Assembly: GCA_003532555.1 (NCBI GenBank)
Contig: DOEU01000104.1
Span: 1,079-8,043, forward strand
Direction: 5' to 3'
Length of the DNA stretch: 6,965 nt
Source: Verrucomicrobiota bacterium
Lineage (GTDB): Bacteria; Verrucomicrobiota; Kiritimatiellia; Kiritimatiellales; Pontiellaceae
Position numbers and translations under genes: made by a program. Under the pieces are notes generated by a model. The model saw nothing but the letters and a program-made list of their open reading frames with translations, was not told the DNA's origin and ran no database searches. Shown in pieces: positions 1-5,637 of the stretch; position 1 is the stretch's first letter; each line of letters opens with the position of its first letter.

Positions 1-1
1 A

Positions 2-1429
2 TATGATACATATGGATTTCCTTTTGATTTAACCGCGTTGATGGCTTCTGAAAAAGGGTTGGGTGTCGATGAGGATGCGTTCAATGAATTGATGGAGATG
101 CAGCGCAAGCGGGCTCGGGCAGCGCGCTCGACGGGAGCTCAGAACGCTCAAATGGATTTGATTGCGGATTTGGTAGCACAGGGCGTGCAGTCCGAATTTA
201 TAGGCTACTCGAAAACGGTCTGTGATACAGAGATTGTAGCGGTAATTGATTCGCGGGCATTGGTACTTAAAGAGACTCCGTTCTATCCCGAGGGTGGGGG
301 GCAACAGGGAGACCGGGGTGAGCTGAAAGGCGCTGGATTTGGCTTTGAAGTTCACGACACCCAAAAACCTGCGGATGGGATTATTTTACATATAGGGCGG
401 GTTTTATACGGAACTCCTCAAGTGGGAATGAAGGTGATGGCAGGGATTGATCGCTATCGGCGGGGACAGATGCGCCGGAACCATACAGCTACGCATTTGT
501 TGAATGGGGCTTTGCGAGATGTGGTGGATTCGTCAATTAAGCAAGCAGGTTCTTTGGTTAGCGGTGAGCGGTTACGTTTTGATTTTAATTATTTTGAAGC
601 TATTCCGATTGAACAATTACAACGGATTGAACAGTTTGTGAATCATGAAATTATGCGTAATACAGAGGTAGAGACGTGTGAAATGGCGTTGGCAGATGTG
701 CAGCAGGATCGCAGGATCCAAGCGGTCTTTGATGATAAGTATGGAGAGCATGTCCGAGTGGTGGGCATTGGTGAATTTTCACAAGAATTATGTGGTGGCA
801 CGCACGTCCAGTTGACGGGAGATATTGGTTCTTTCCGGATTGTATCTGAAAGTTCCGTGGCAGCGGGTGTTCGTCGAATTGAAGCGGTTACAGGTATGGA
901 AGCGGTTGATTGGACGGCGGAAGAGCATGAGTTACTCATAGGCTTGAGCCAACGCTTGAGCGTGAAGCCGGATGAATTGCCAGGACGCATCCATCTATTG
1001 AGTAATCAACTTCGTGAGGCCGAGAAGCAGATCAAATTGTTGCAATCAAAGGCGGCGACTTCGCAGCTGGATTCGTATCTTGATCAGGTTGTGCAGGTTC
1101 AACATGTGCCTTTGTTGGCGGTTCATGTGGGCGAATTACCGATGGATGCTTTACGCCAAGTGCTTGATCAGCTTCGTCAAAAAATCACATCGAGTGTTTT
1201 AGTTGTTGCAAGTGTAAACGAAGGGAATGCGTGTTTTGCGGCGAGTGTTTCTCCGGAATGGGTTGAGAAAGGAGTACATGCTGGAAAGTTGGTTGGACAG
1301 GTGGCTGCAGTTGCGGATGGCGGGGGTGGGGGAAAGCCAGATAAAGCACAGGCTGGCGGAAAAGACGCATCTAAAATCGATTTAGCATTAAAGCAAGCTT
1401 CGGCGTATTTAGAGAGTGTATTGAAATAA
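2..1429 (+). CDS. alaS: Alanyl-tRNA synthetase, C-terminal half (5' end outside window)
   Basis: AlaRS attaches alanine to tRNA-Ala in the cytoplasm and hydrolyses mischarged Ser/Gly-tRNA-Ala. The frame is open from position 2 and begins [11 protein letters not shown], the conserved end of the catalytic/tRNA-recognition region, so roughly the first 400 residues of a protein usually near 870-900 residues lie upstream. About 475 residues are visible. Next come the editing-domain motif [11 protein letters not shown] (near 280-310), the first zinc motif HTATH (482-496), RLRFDF, and the second zinc motif CGGTH (791-805), so the editing site looks intact. [12 protein letters not shown] follows, then a helical linker (about 1000-1060) and the glycine-rich stretch [14 protein letters not shown] typical of the DHHA1/C-Ala domain (about 1318-1362). 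The internal TTG at 38 is not a real start because conserved AlaRS sequence continues upstream of it. The stop is TAA and the next gene begins 10 bases later, so co-transcription is likely. Confidence 0.97.
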   Translation, partial: YDTYGFPFDLTALMASEKGLGVDEDAFNELMEMQRKRARAARSTGAQNAQMDLIADLVAQGVQSEFIGYSKTVCDTEIVAVIDSRALVLKETPFYPEGGGQQGDRGELKGAGFGFEVHDTQKPADGIILHIGRVLYGTPQVGMKVMAGIDRYRRGQMRRNHTATHLLNGALRDVVDSSIKQAGSLVSGERLRFDFNYFEAIPIEQLQRIEQFVNHEIMRNTEVETCEMALADVQQDRRIQAVFDDKYGEHVRVVGIGEFSQELCGGTHVQLTGDIGSFRIVSESSVAAGVRRIEAVTGMEAVDWTAEEHELLIGLSQRLSVKPDELPGRIHLLSNQLREAEKQIKLLQSKAATSQLDSYLDQVVQVQHVPLLAVHVGELPMDALRQVLDQLRQKITSSVLVVASVNEGNACFAASVSPEWVEKGVHAGKLVGQVAAVADGGGGGKPDKAQAGGKDASKIDLALKQASAYLESVLK

Positions 1430-1433
1430 GGAG
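1428..1433 (+). promoter_or_regulatory. Ribosome binding site of the thioredoxin-fold gene
   Basis: AAGGAG overlaps the alaS stop codon and lies 6 bases before the ATG at 1440. This near-ideal Shine-Dalgarno sequence fixes the start and suggests translation closely follows alaS on one mRNA. Confidence 0.75.
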
Positions 1434-1439
1434 TTATCG

Positions 1440-2018
1440 ATGGCATTTACATTACAAATAGGAGAGCCCGCGCCGGCGTTTATACTTCCGGCAACAGATG
1501 GTACTTCATATGCATTAAGTGATTTTAAGGAAGAGACGTTGGTGCTCTTTTTTACCTGTAACCATTGTCCATATGTAACGGGTTCGGATGAACATACCCG
1601 AACGATTGCGGAGCGGTTTGCTTCGCAGGGAGTTCGTTTTGTGGGGATCAATTCGAATAGTAAAAATACATATTCAGAAGATGATTTTAATGGAATGGTT
1701 GCCCGCATGCAGGAGCACCAGTTTCCTTGGACTTATCTTTACGATCAATCGCAAGAGATAGCGATGGCATATGGGGCACTTCGAACCCCGCATTTTTATG
1801 TTTTTAACGAAGCGCGGCAATTAATTTATACGGGGCGTTCTATTGATACACCTCGTCATTGGCCAGATCATACAACAACCGAACTTATTGATGCGCTAGA
1901 GCAGCATCTTGCGGGGAATAAAATTGAGATCACGCTAACCAATCCGATTGGATGCAATGTAAAGTGGGATGGTCAAGAGAAGCATTGGATGCCTTCCGAT
2001 GCCTGTGATCTTGTATAA
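1440..2018 (+). CDS. Thioredoxin family / AhpC-TSA-like redoxin (CxxC)
   Basis: This 192-residue cytoplasmic-looking protein has no signal peptide. The N-terminus [15 protein letters not shown] (residues 7-21) is the typical opening of AhpC/TSA-type redoxins, followed by a predicted beta strand LVLFF and the active-site motif C40-N-H-C43-P-Y-V. A cis-proline-like T116-P117 and the conserved C-terminal block [10 protein letters not shown] (167-176, containing Cys172) place it in the 'thioredoxin family protein' group of about 180-200 residues with a CNHCPYV signature, whose members are mostly uncharacterised. From the fold I infer thiol-disulfide exchange or peroxide reduction; the substrate is unknown. 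The start is set by AAGGAG and the ATG at 1440. It lies 10 bases after alaS and probably shares its transcript. No terminator hairpin is evident after its stop. Confidence 0.88.
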   Translation: MAFTLQIGEPAPAFILPATDGTSYALSDFKEETLVLFFTCNHCPYVTGSDEHTRTIAERFASQGVRFVGINSNSKNTYSEDDFNGMVARMQEHQFPWTYLYDQSQEIAMAYGALRTPHFYVFNEARQLIYTGRSIDTPRHWPDHTTTELIDALEQHLAGNKIEITLTNPIGCNVKWDGQEKHWMPSDACDLV

Positions 2019-2049
2019 GTGTGTTATCGCTGAATAATCTTATATGGCT

Positions 2050-2079
2050 TTGCATCTTGAAAATAAGCAGAAATATATT
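2050..2079 (+). promoter_or_regulatory. Possible sigma-70-type promoter for the lipoprotein gene
   Basis: TTGCAT (2050-2055, 3 of 6 matches to TTGACA) is followed after 18 bases by TATATT (2074-2079, 5 of 6 matches to TATAAT), about 36 bases before the lipoprotein ATG. An alternative -35 is TTGAAA at 2057-2062. The spacer between the two genes is AT-rich, so a chance match is quite possible; the -35 element is weak. Confidence 0.3.
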
Positions 2080-2089
2080 TATGCATAAA
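2078..2089. repeat. 12-bp perfect palindrome TTTATGCATAAA
   Basis: TTTATGCATAAA equals its own reverse complement. It overlaps the end of the possible -10 element and the expected transcription start of the lipoprotein gene, a position where a dimeric repressor could act. No second copy was seen in the window. In AT-rich DNA a palindrome this long can arise by chance, so an operator role is only a suggestion. Confidence 0.3.
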
Positions 2090-2103
2090 GGGTTATTAAT
2101 TGT

Positions 2104-2108
2104 AGGAG
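2104..2108 (+). promoter_or_regulatory. Ribosome binding site of the lipoprotein gene
   Basis: AGGAG lies 7 bases upstream of the ATG at 2116. It selects this ATG, which also gives a well-formed lipoprotein signal peptide. Confidence 0.7.
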
Positions 2109-2115
2109 AATATAG

Positions 2116-2715
2116 ATGATAAAATATTTAAGTTGGTTAATGCTGGCGGCGGTTTTGGTTGTTACAGGATGTGGAGTTCCCCAAGAGGAACATGATGCGG
2201 CGGTTACTCAATTGCAAACCGAGCGAGCCAATTTAGAGGAAATGTTAAATGGAAAAATTTCTGATTTGGAAAGCGTGGTGAAGTCGGAGAAGGCGAAAGG
2301 CAAATCGATGCGTTTGCAGCTGGATAGTACAGAGCGCAAATTAAGAGAGTCGCAGAAAAAAGCTATTTCGGCGGCAAAAGATGCGGCGAAAGTGAAGGCG
2401 CAAGTAACCTCATTGGAGCGAGAAGTGAGTCGGGCAGAGTCAACAGCGAATCGAGTTAAAGATCAATTGTCGAGTGTGCAAGAACAAGCTAAAACGGTAG
2501 AGGACGACCGCAATGAATTGCAACGTCGGCTGGATATGCTCATGAATAACATGAGCGGGTTATCGAACTCTGGTGCACTACCTGATCCTATTGAATCGGA
2601 CGTGATGGATGCGGGTGCGGAGGCACTGGTTCTGAGTGGAGATAATACCGATTTAGAATTTTTACCGGTACACGAGAAAGCACGCGTTTTATTAGAACGC
2701 ATGAAAGCAAAGTAG
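2116..2715 (+). CDS. Coiled-coil lipoprotein, function unknown
   Basis: The protein has 199 residues. Residues 1-19 form a type II signal peptide: Lys3, a hydrophobic core, and the lipobox V16-T17-G18-C19. Cys19 should be lipid-modified; residue 20 is Gly rather than Asp, which in enterobacterial-type sorting favours the outer membrane. Residues about 24-145 are rich in Glu, Lys, Gln, Arg and Ala with Leu/Val at heptad-like spacing and no proline, so this region is almost certainly a long coiled coil. A Ser/Gly/Pro-containing linker (about 147-165) precedes a short C-terminal segment ending LPVHEKARVLLERMKAK. I do not recognise a named family; spacer, tether or envelope-assembly roles are possible but unproven. 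The gene has its own possible promoter and a good Shine-Dalgarno sequence, and is followed by a terminator, so it may be transcribed both alone and by read-through from alaS. Confidence 0.85.
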   Translation: MIKYLSWLMLAAVLVVTGCGVPQEEHDAAVTQLQTERANLEEMLNGKISDLESVVKSEKAKGKSMRLQLDSTERKLRESQKKAISAAKDAAKVKAQVTSLEREVSRAESTANRVKDQLSSVQEQAKTVEDDRNELQRRLDMLMNNMSGLSNSGALPDPIESDVMDAGAEALVLSGDNTDLEFLPVHEKARVLLERMKAK

Positions 2716-2738
2716 TCGGCGATGCAGTTGATGAATAT

Positions 2739-2771
2739 AAGCCTGTCCAGCGGTTTTTGGGCAGGTTTTTT
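2739..2771 (+). terminator. Rho-independent terminator, shared by convergent genes
   Basis: CCTGTCC (2742-2748) pairs with GGGCAGG (2759-2765) with one G-T wobble, around a 10-base loop. The stem can extend by GCC/AA pairing into the T-tract, and six T residues (2766-2771) follow. It lies 24 bases after the lipoprotein stop. Read on the minus strand, the same hairpin follows the apt stop codon directly, but its downstream tract (CTTATATT) is a poorer U-run, so termination should be stronger for the plus-strand gene. Confidence 0.8.
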
Positions 2772-3294
2772 ATGGAATCTGAATGAGACTGTGGACGGGA
2801 AGGTCGTTGAGACGACGGCGTCCTTCTAGGGGTATAATTTCAAGAAGAAAAGTGGCGCCAATGAGTTGAACGTCAAAGTGAGATTGGATGATTTGCTGGG
2901 CTGCAGATACTGTGCCTCCAGTTGCGAGCACATCATCGATGAGAAGTACGCGCTGATGGGGCTGAAAGGCATCGGTCTGGATTTCGAGTGCATCGGTTCC
3001 ATATTCAAGATCGTAGGATTGTTGATAAACGGTTCCAGGAAGTTTATTAGGCTTACGAATCAAAACGGTTCCGCAACCGAGTGCATATGCGAGGGCAGAC
3101 CCAAAGATGAAGCCGCGGGATTCTATGCCTGCAATTATATCGATAGCGTCATTTTGGTGATGTTTTTGTAGTGTTAGAATTGTGTTCTTGAAATAGATGG
3201 GATCTTGAAGAAGTGGTGAAATATCTTGAAATTGGATGCCGGGTTTTGGGAAGTCAGGAATAGTTCTGAGGACTTTTTTAAGTGAGTTCATCAT
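2770..3294 (-). CDS. apt: Adenine phosphoribosyltransferase
   Basis: APRT converts adenine and PRPP to AMP and pyrophosphate in the cytoplasm (purine salvage). The 174-residue length is typical of the family. Family signatures appear in order: IPDFPKPGIQFQDISPLL (12-29), IIAGIESRGFIFG (53-65), RKPNKLPG (80-87), the PRPP-binding loop VLLIDDVLATGGT (116-128, with the adjacent Asp pair 120-121), and the C-terminal LNDLPVHSLIQ (162-172). All key residues appear intact. Two tandem ATG codons begin the frame (3292-3294 and 3289-3291); upstream there is only a weak GAAAG, so either could be used. It is the only minus-strand gene here, convergent with the lipoprotein gene and divergent from the exported-protein gene. 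Its stop codon lies in the T-tract of the shared terminator. Confidence 0.96.
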   Translation of the reverse strand: MMNSLKKVLRTIPDFPKPGIQFQDISPLLQDPIYFKNTILTLQKHHQNDAIDIIAGIESRGFIFGSALAYALGCGTVLIRKPNKLPGTVYQQSYDLEYGTDALEIQTDAFQPHQRVLLIDDVLATGGTVSAAQQIIQSHFDVQLIGATFLLEIIPLEGRRRLNDLPVHSLIQIP

Positions 3295-3334
3295 TTTCTT
3301 TCATCATAATTGCAGGAAGTGCACGGAGGCTTCA

Positions 3335-3371
3335 TTGCCAACCGGTGAGAAGTGTGCTATGTTTTGGGTCA
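3335..3371 (+). promoter_or_regulatory. Promoter of the exported protein-rsgA-thioesterase unit
   Basis: TTGCCA (3335-3340) matches the -35 consensus at 5 of 6 positions. After exactly 17 bases comes TATGTT (3358-3363), 4 of 6 matches to TATAAT, preceded by TGC, which makes an extended -10 (TGnTATGTT). The predicted transcription start, 7-8 bases after the -10 element, falls at about 3370-3371, on the A of the ATG at 3371. It lies in the short divergent spacer next to apt. Confidence 0.55.
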
Positions 3372-4018
3372 TGAATAAATCTATTTTCTTGAGTTTGCTA
3401 TTGGTGTTAGGCGCGGAGGCGAACAATTTTTTTGGCATTCCGATCTTAGGTGAACCTAAAGACCAGTTACATGCGGTGATCTATCAGTTAATGGAGGGGG
3501 ATTATTCGAAGGCGAGTGCTTATCTTGAGCAAGTGAAAAAATCATCTCCAGAGGTAGGAGATTCTCTCGAGGTGGAGGATTTTACGATTCCGTGTGCGGA
3601 TTGCGCTATTGAAGTGGAGCCCGAATGTGTGGGTTATGGGGGGCAATTAAAAGTATTGGATAATGTGGCGTTGCGCTATTTACAATACAAATTAGATGAA
3701 GGCCTTGAGGAAGAGCTTGCGTTGGATAAGGCATGGGAGCGGGCGCATGGGGCATTTATTGATCGCGCAAATCAGGTTTTATCGAGAGAGGTTTTTCAAG
3801 GGCGTTTGATTGCGATTATTGAGAATGAGTTTGTGGTTCAGGATGCTAAGGGAGAGATGATTTTTTTGCAGGGAGGGAGAGTTGATGGATATGGACTAGG
3901 CGATCCGCTGGCTTGTTATTGTTGGCCGATGAAGGGGGTATCGAATTCGTATTCAGCGGCGGTGGGTGAATCGATTATGTTGCCGGTATATACGTTAAAT
4001 TTGTGGTGGGACTATTGA
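3371..4018 (+). CDS. Exported cysteine-containing protein, function unknown
   Basis: I do not recognise this protein. From the ATG at 3371 it has 215 residues. It starts with a short Sec signal peptide (MNKSIFLSLLLVLGAEA, likely cleaved after A-E-A at residue 17), so the mature protein should be periplasmic or outside the inner membrane. The N-terminal mature part (about 32-60) looks helical and resembles a single repeat-like hairpin (AVIYQLMEGDYSKASAYLEQ). A CADC motif (C75, C78), C86 and a CYC pair (C182, C184) give five cysteines, which could form disulfides or bind a metal or cofactor. The C-terminal part is beta-rich and ends in NLWWDY. An in-frame ATG at 3359 has a GGTGAGAAG upstream, but it sits inside the proposed -10 element, which favours 3371. 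The frame remains open upstream into apt, but that part encodes no plausible protein. Its stop overlaps the rsgA start, implying translational coupling. Confidence 0.75.
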   Translation: MNKSIFLSLLLVLGAEANNFFGIPILGEPKDQLHAVIYQLMEGDYSKASAYLEQVKKSSPEVGDSLEVEDFTIPCADCAIEVEPECVGYGGQLKVLDNVALRYLQYKLDEGLEEELALDKAWERAHGAFIDRANQVLSREVFQGRLIAIIENEFVVQDAKGEMIFLQGGRVDGYGLGDPLACYCWPMKGVSNSYSAAVGESIMLPVYTLNLWWDY

Positions 4019-5091
4019 GCTTAAAGGATCTAGGTTGGAGTGATCAATATGCGGCGCAGGTGGCAGGAGATCGGGACCTGAAGTTGCAGCCAGCTCGTGT
4101 GGTAGCGATTCATAAAGGAGCTTGTGATGTATCCAACGGAGAGAGGGTTCGCCCAGCAAAGATGACGGGGCGCTTACGGCATCGTGCGCAATCTCGTTCG
4201 GATTATCCAACAGTGGGTGATTGGGTTTTGGTTAAGGATTTTTCAGTCGGTGAATTTGGACGTGTTGAGCGGGTGTTGGAGAGGGGTTCGGTTTTGCGTC
4301 GGAAAAGTGCTGGAAGAACGTCTCGTGAACAGTTGGTTGCAGCAAACCTCGATCGGGTATTCATCGTTCAAGGTGTGGGTGCGGGATTCAGCTTAAAGCG
4401 TATTGAGCGATACTTGGTGATGGTGAATGAGAGCGGGATCGAGCCAATAATTATTTTGACAAAGCGAGATTTATTAGAGGCGGATGCGTGTGTAGAAGTG
4501 GAAGAGCTGGTTAAGAGCCATCTGCCAGGCGTTAGGGTTTTACTAATGAGTAACGAGACAGGCGAGGGGCTTGCTGCTGCCGTGGAACTGTTCGAGCCAA
4601 AATTAACGTGTTGTGTGATCGGTGTTTCTGGAGCGGGAAAATCAACGTTACTGAATCGTGTTTTGGGAGAAGATCGCTTGTTTACATTGCCGGTTCGGGA
4701 GTCAGATGGAAAAGGTGTTCATTCGACGACATGGCGGGAGTTGATTACGTTGGAAAATGGGGGTCATGTAATCGATACGCCGGGGATGCGCGAACTGGGC
4801 AACATGGAGGCTGAGAGCGGGATAGGTGAGACGTTTGAGGATATACAGGACTTAGCTGCGGGATGTCGCTTTAGTGATTGTGCGCATGTTAAGACAGAGG
4901 GGTGTACGGTGATCGAAGCGGTGGAGACAGGGGCATTACCTCAAGAGCGTTATGATCATTATGTTCGGTTGATGAGTGAGGCGGCCCTGTTTTCAGCTGG
5001 AATGATTGAGAAACAGGGGCAAGATCGACGGTTAGCTCGATTTAGAAGATCATTTCTAGAAGGTCGTGCAAAGTCGGAGGATGAAGGATGA
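4015..5091 (+). CDS. rsgA: Small ribosomal subunit biogenesis GTPase RsgA
   Basis: RsgA (YjeQ/YloQ) is a circularly permuted GTPase that acts on the 30S subunit late in assembly. It has an N-terminal OB-fold (about residues 26-96), then GTPase motifs in permuted order: G4 TKRD (149-152), G5-like SNETGEG, G1/P-loop GVSGAGKST (203-211), a G2-like TTWREL and G3 DTPG (254-257). The C-terminal zinc site C284-x4-C289-x-H291-x5-C297 has the family spacing. The length of about 358 residues is normal, and no key residue is missing. The start is uncertain: TTG at 4015 overlaps the preceding stop as TTGA, has GGTGGG four bases upstream and gives the usual LSLKDLGW opening; GTG at 4003 or 4006 would add four or three residues. 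The overlap of its stop with the next ATG makes it the middle gene of a coupled operon. Confidence 0.95.
   Translation: MSLKDLGWSDQYAAQVAGDRDLKLQPARVVAIHKGACDVSNGERVRPAKMTGRLRHRAQSRSDYPTVGDWVLVKDFSVGEFGRVERVLERGSVLRRKSAGRTSREQLVAANLDRVFIVQGVGAGFSLKRIERYLVMVNESGIEPIIILTKRDLLEADACVEVEELVKSHLPGVRVLLMSNETGEGLAAAVELFEPKLTCCVIGVSGAGKSTLLNRVLGEDRLFTLPVRESDGKGVHSTTWRELITLENGGHVIDTPGMRELGNMEAESGIGETFEDIQDLAAGCRFSDCAHVKTEGCTVIEAVETGALPQERYDHYVRLMSEAALFSAGMIEKQGQDRRLARFRRSFLEGRAKSEDEG
5076..5080 (+). promoter_or_regulatory. Ribosome binding site of the thioesterase gene
   Basis: GGAGG inside the rsgA coding end lies 7 bases before the ATG at 5088. It decides that start over the ATG at 5081, which is only one base away from the motif. 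Confidence 0.7.
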
Positions 5092-5477
5092 AGTCTTTTG
5101 AAATCGAAATGCAGGTGCGGGATTATGAGTGCGATATCCAAGGGATTGTTAACAATGCGGTTTATCAAAATTATTTAGAGCACGCACGTCATGAGTTTTT
5201 ACATTCGATGGGGTGCGATTTTAATCAATTACGGATGGATGGATGGGAGCCAGTGGTGATCCGGGCAGACATTCAATACCGAGCATCACTTCGACCCCGT
5301 GATCTTTTTCGCTCTATCGTTACGTTAAGGCGATCAGGTCGGCTTAGATTTATTTTTGAGCAAAAATTAATCCGGTCGGCGGATCAGTGCGTGTTGGTTG
5401 AGGCTGAAATTACTGGGGTTTTCACAAAAAATGGACGTCCCGTAGCACCTGATCCTTTAGAAAAAATAGTTGCCTAA
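5088..5477 (+). CDS. Acyl-CoA thioesterase, YbgC/FadM-like hotdog fold
   Basis: This 129-residue protein is the usual length of single-domain 4HBT hotdog thioesterases, which hydrolyse acyl-CoA or acyl-ACP thioesters in the cytoplasm. The N-terminal signature V10-R-D-Y-E-C-D16-x-Q-G19-I-V-N-N-x-x-Y26-x-x-Y-x-E-x-A-R34 matches the family's Y-x-x-x-D-x-x-G-x-V-x-x-x-x-Y-x-x-Y pattern, including the catalytic Asp (D16). The later stretch around 52-64 (EPVVIRADIQYRASLRP, then DLF) and the closing beta strands also fit. Substrate chain length cannot be read from the sequence. Its ATG overlaps the rsgA stop as ATGA, so it is translationally coupled and should be the last gene of the unit. No convincing terminator follows. 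Confidence 0.9.
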   Translation: MKSFEIEMQVRDYECDIQGIVNNAVYQNYLEHARHEFLHSMGCDFNQLRMDGWEPVVIRADIQYRASLRPRDLFRSIVTLRRSGRLRFIFEQKLIRSADQCVLVEAEITGVFTKNGRPVAPDPLEKIVA

Positions 5478-5637
5478 GAGGTCTAAAATTTCTAGGATAT
5501 GCTCATTCGGGAATTATATATCGATCAATAATCACCGAATATAAAAGTAAGGTTGGGCTTTGATCAACGTTTAGTCTTTGGAGGCGGAGCTAAAAGTGTC
5601 GGTCTTTTTGTGCCTACTTATTAAAAAAAACGGCTTT
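5478..5637. other. Intergenic region between thioesterase and gltB
   Basis: These 160 bases hold no supported gene. They contain a TATAAA at 5540-5545 without a good -35 partner, a loose inverted repeat ATTCGG/CCGAAT (5505-5510 and 5535-5540) with a 24-base loop and no T-tract, a GGAGG at 5580-5584, and an 8-A run at 5623-5630. A gltB promoter is expected here but I cannot pick one with confidence. Confidence 0.5.

Noticed and set aside
643..1446. Minus-strand open frames within alaS (115, 61 and 89 residues)
   Set aside because: They are antisense shadows of conserved alaS sequence with no ribosome binding site or recognisable domain.
2866..3171. Plus-strand 101-residue open frame inside apt
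   Set aside because: The minus strand encodes a complete apt with all family motifs; the plus-strand frame is its shadow.
3295..3334. Promoter for apt using TATGAT (minus strand, near 3303-3308)
   Set aside because: The -10 match is good but no acceptable -35 or extended -10 accompanies it, and the start would fall about two bases before the ATG; too weak to annotate.
3236..3370. Upstream extension of the exported-protein frame back to ATG 3236
   Set aside because: It would overlap the 5' end of apt on the opposite strand, encodes no recognisable sequence, and would bury the clear signal peptide inside the protein.
5505..5540. Inverted repeat ATTCGG/CCGAAT as a terminator for the thioesterase operon
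   Set aside because: The stem is only 6 bp with a 24-base loop and no T-tract follows, so it is not a convincing terminator.
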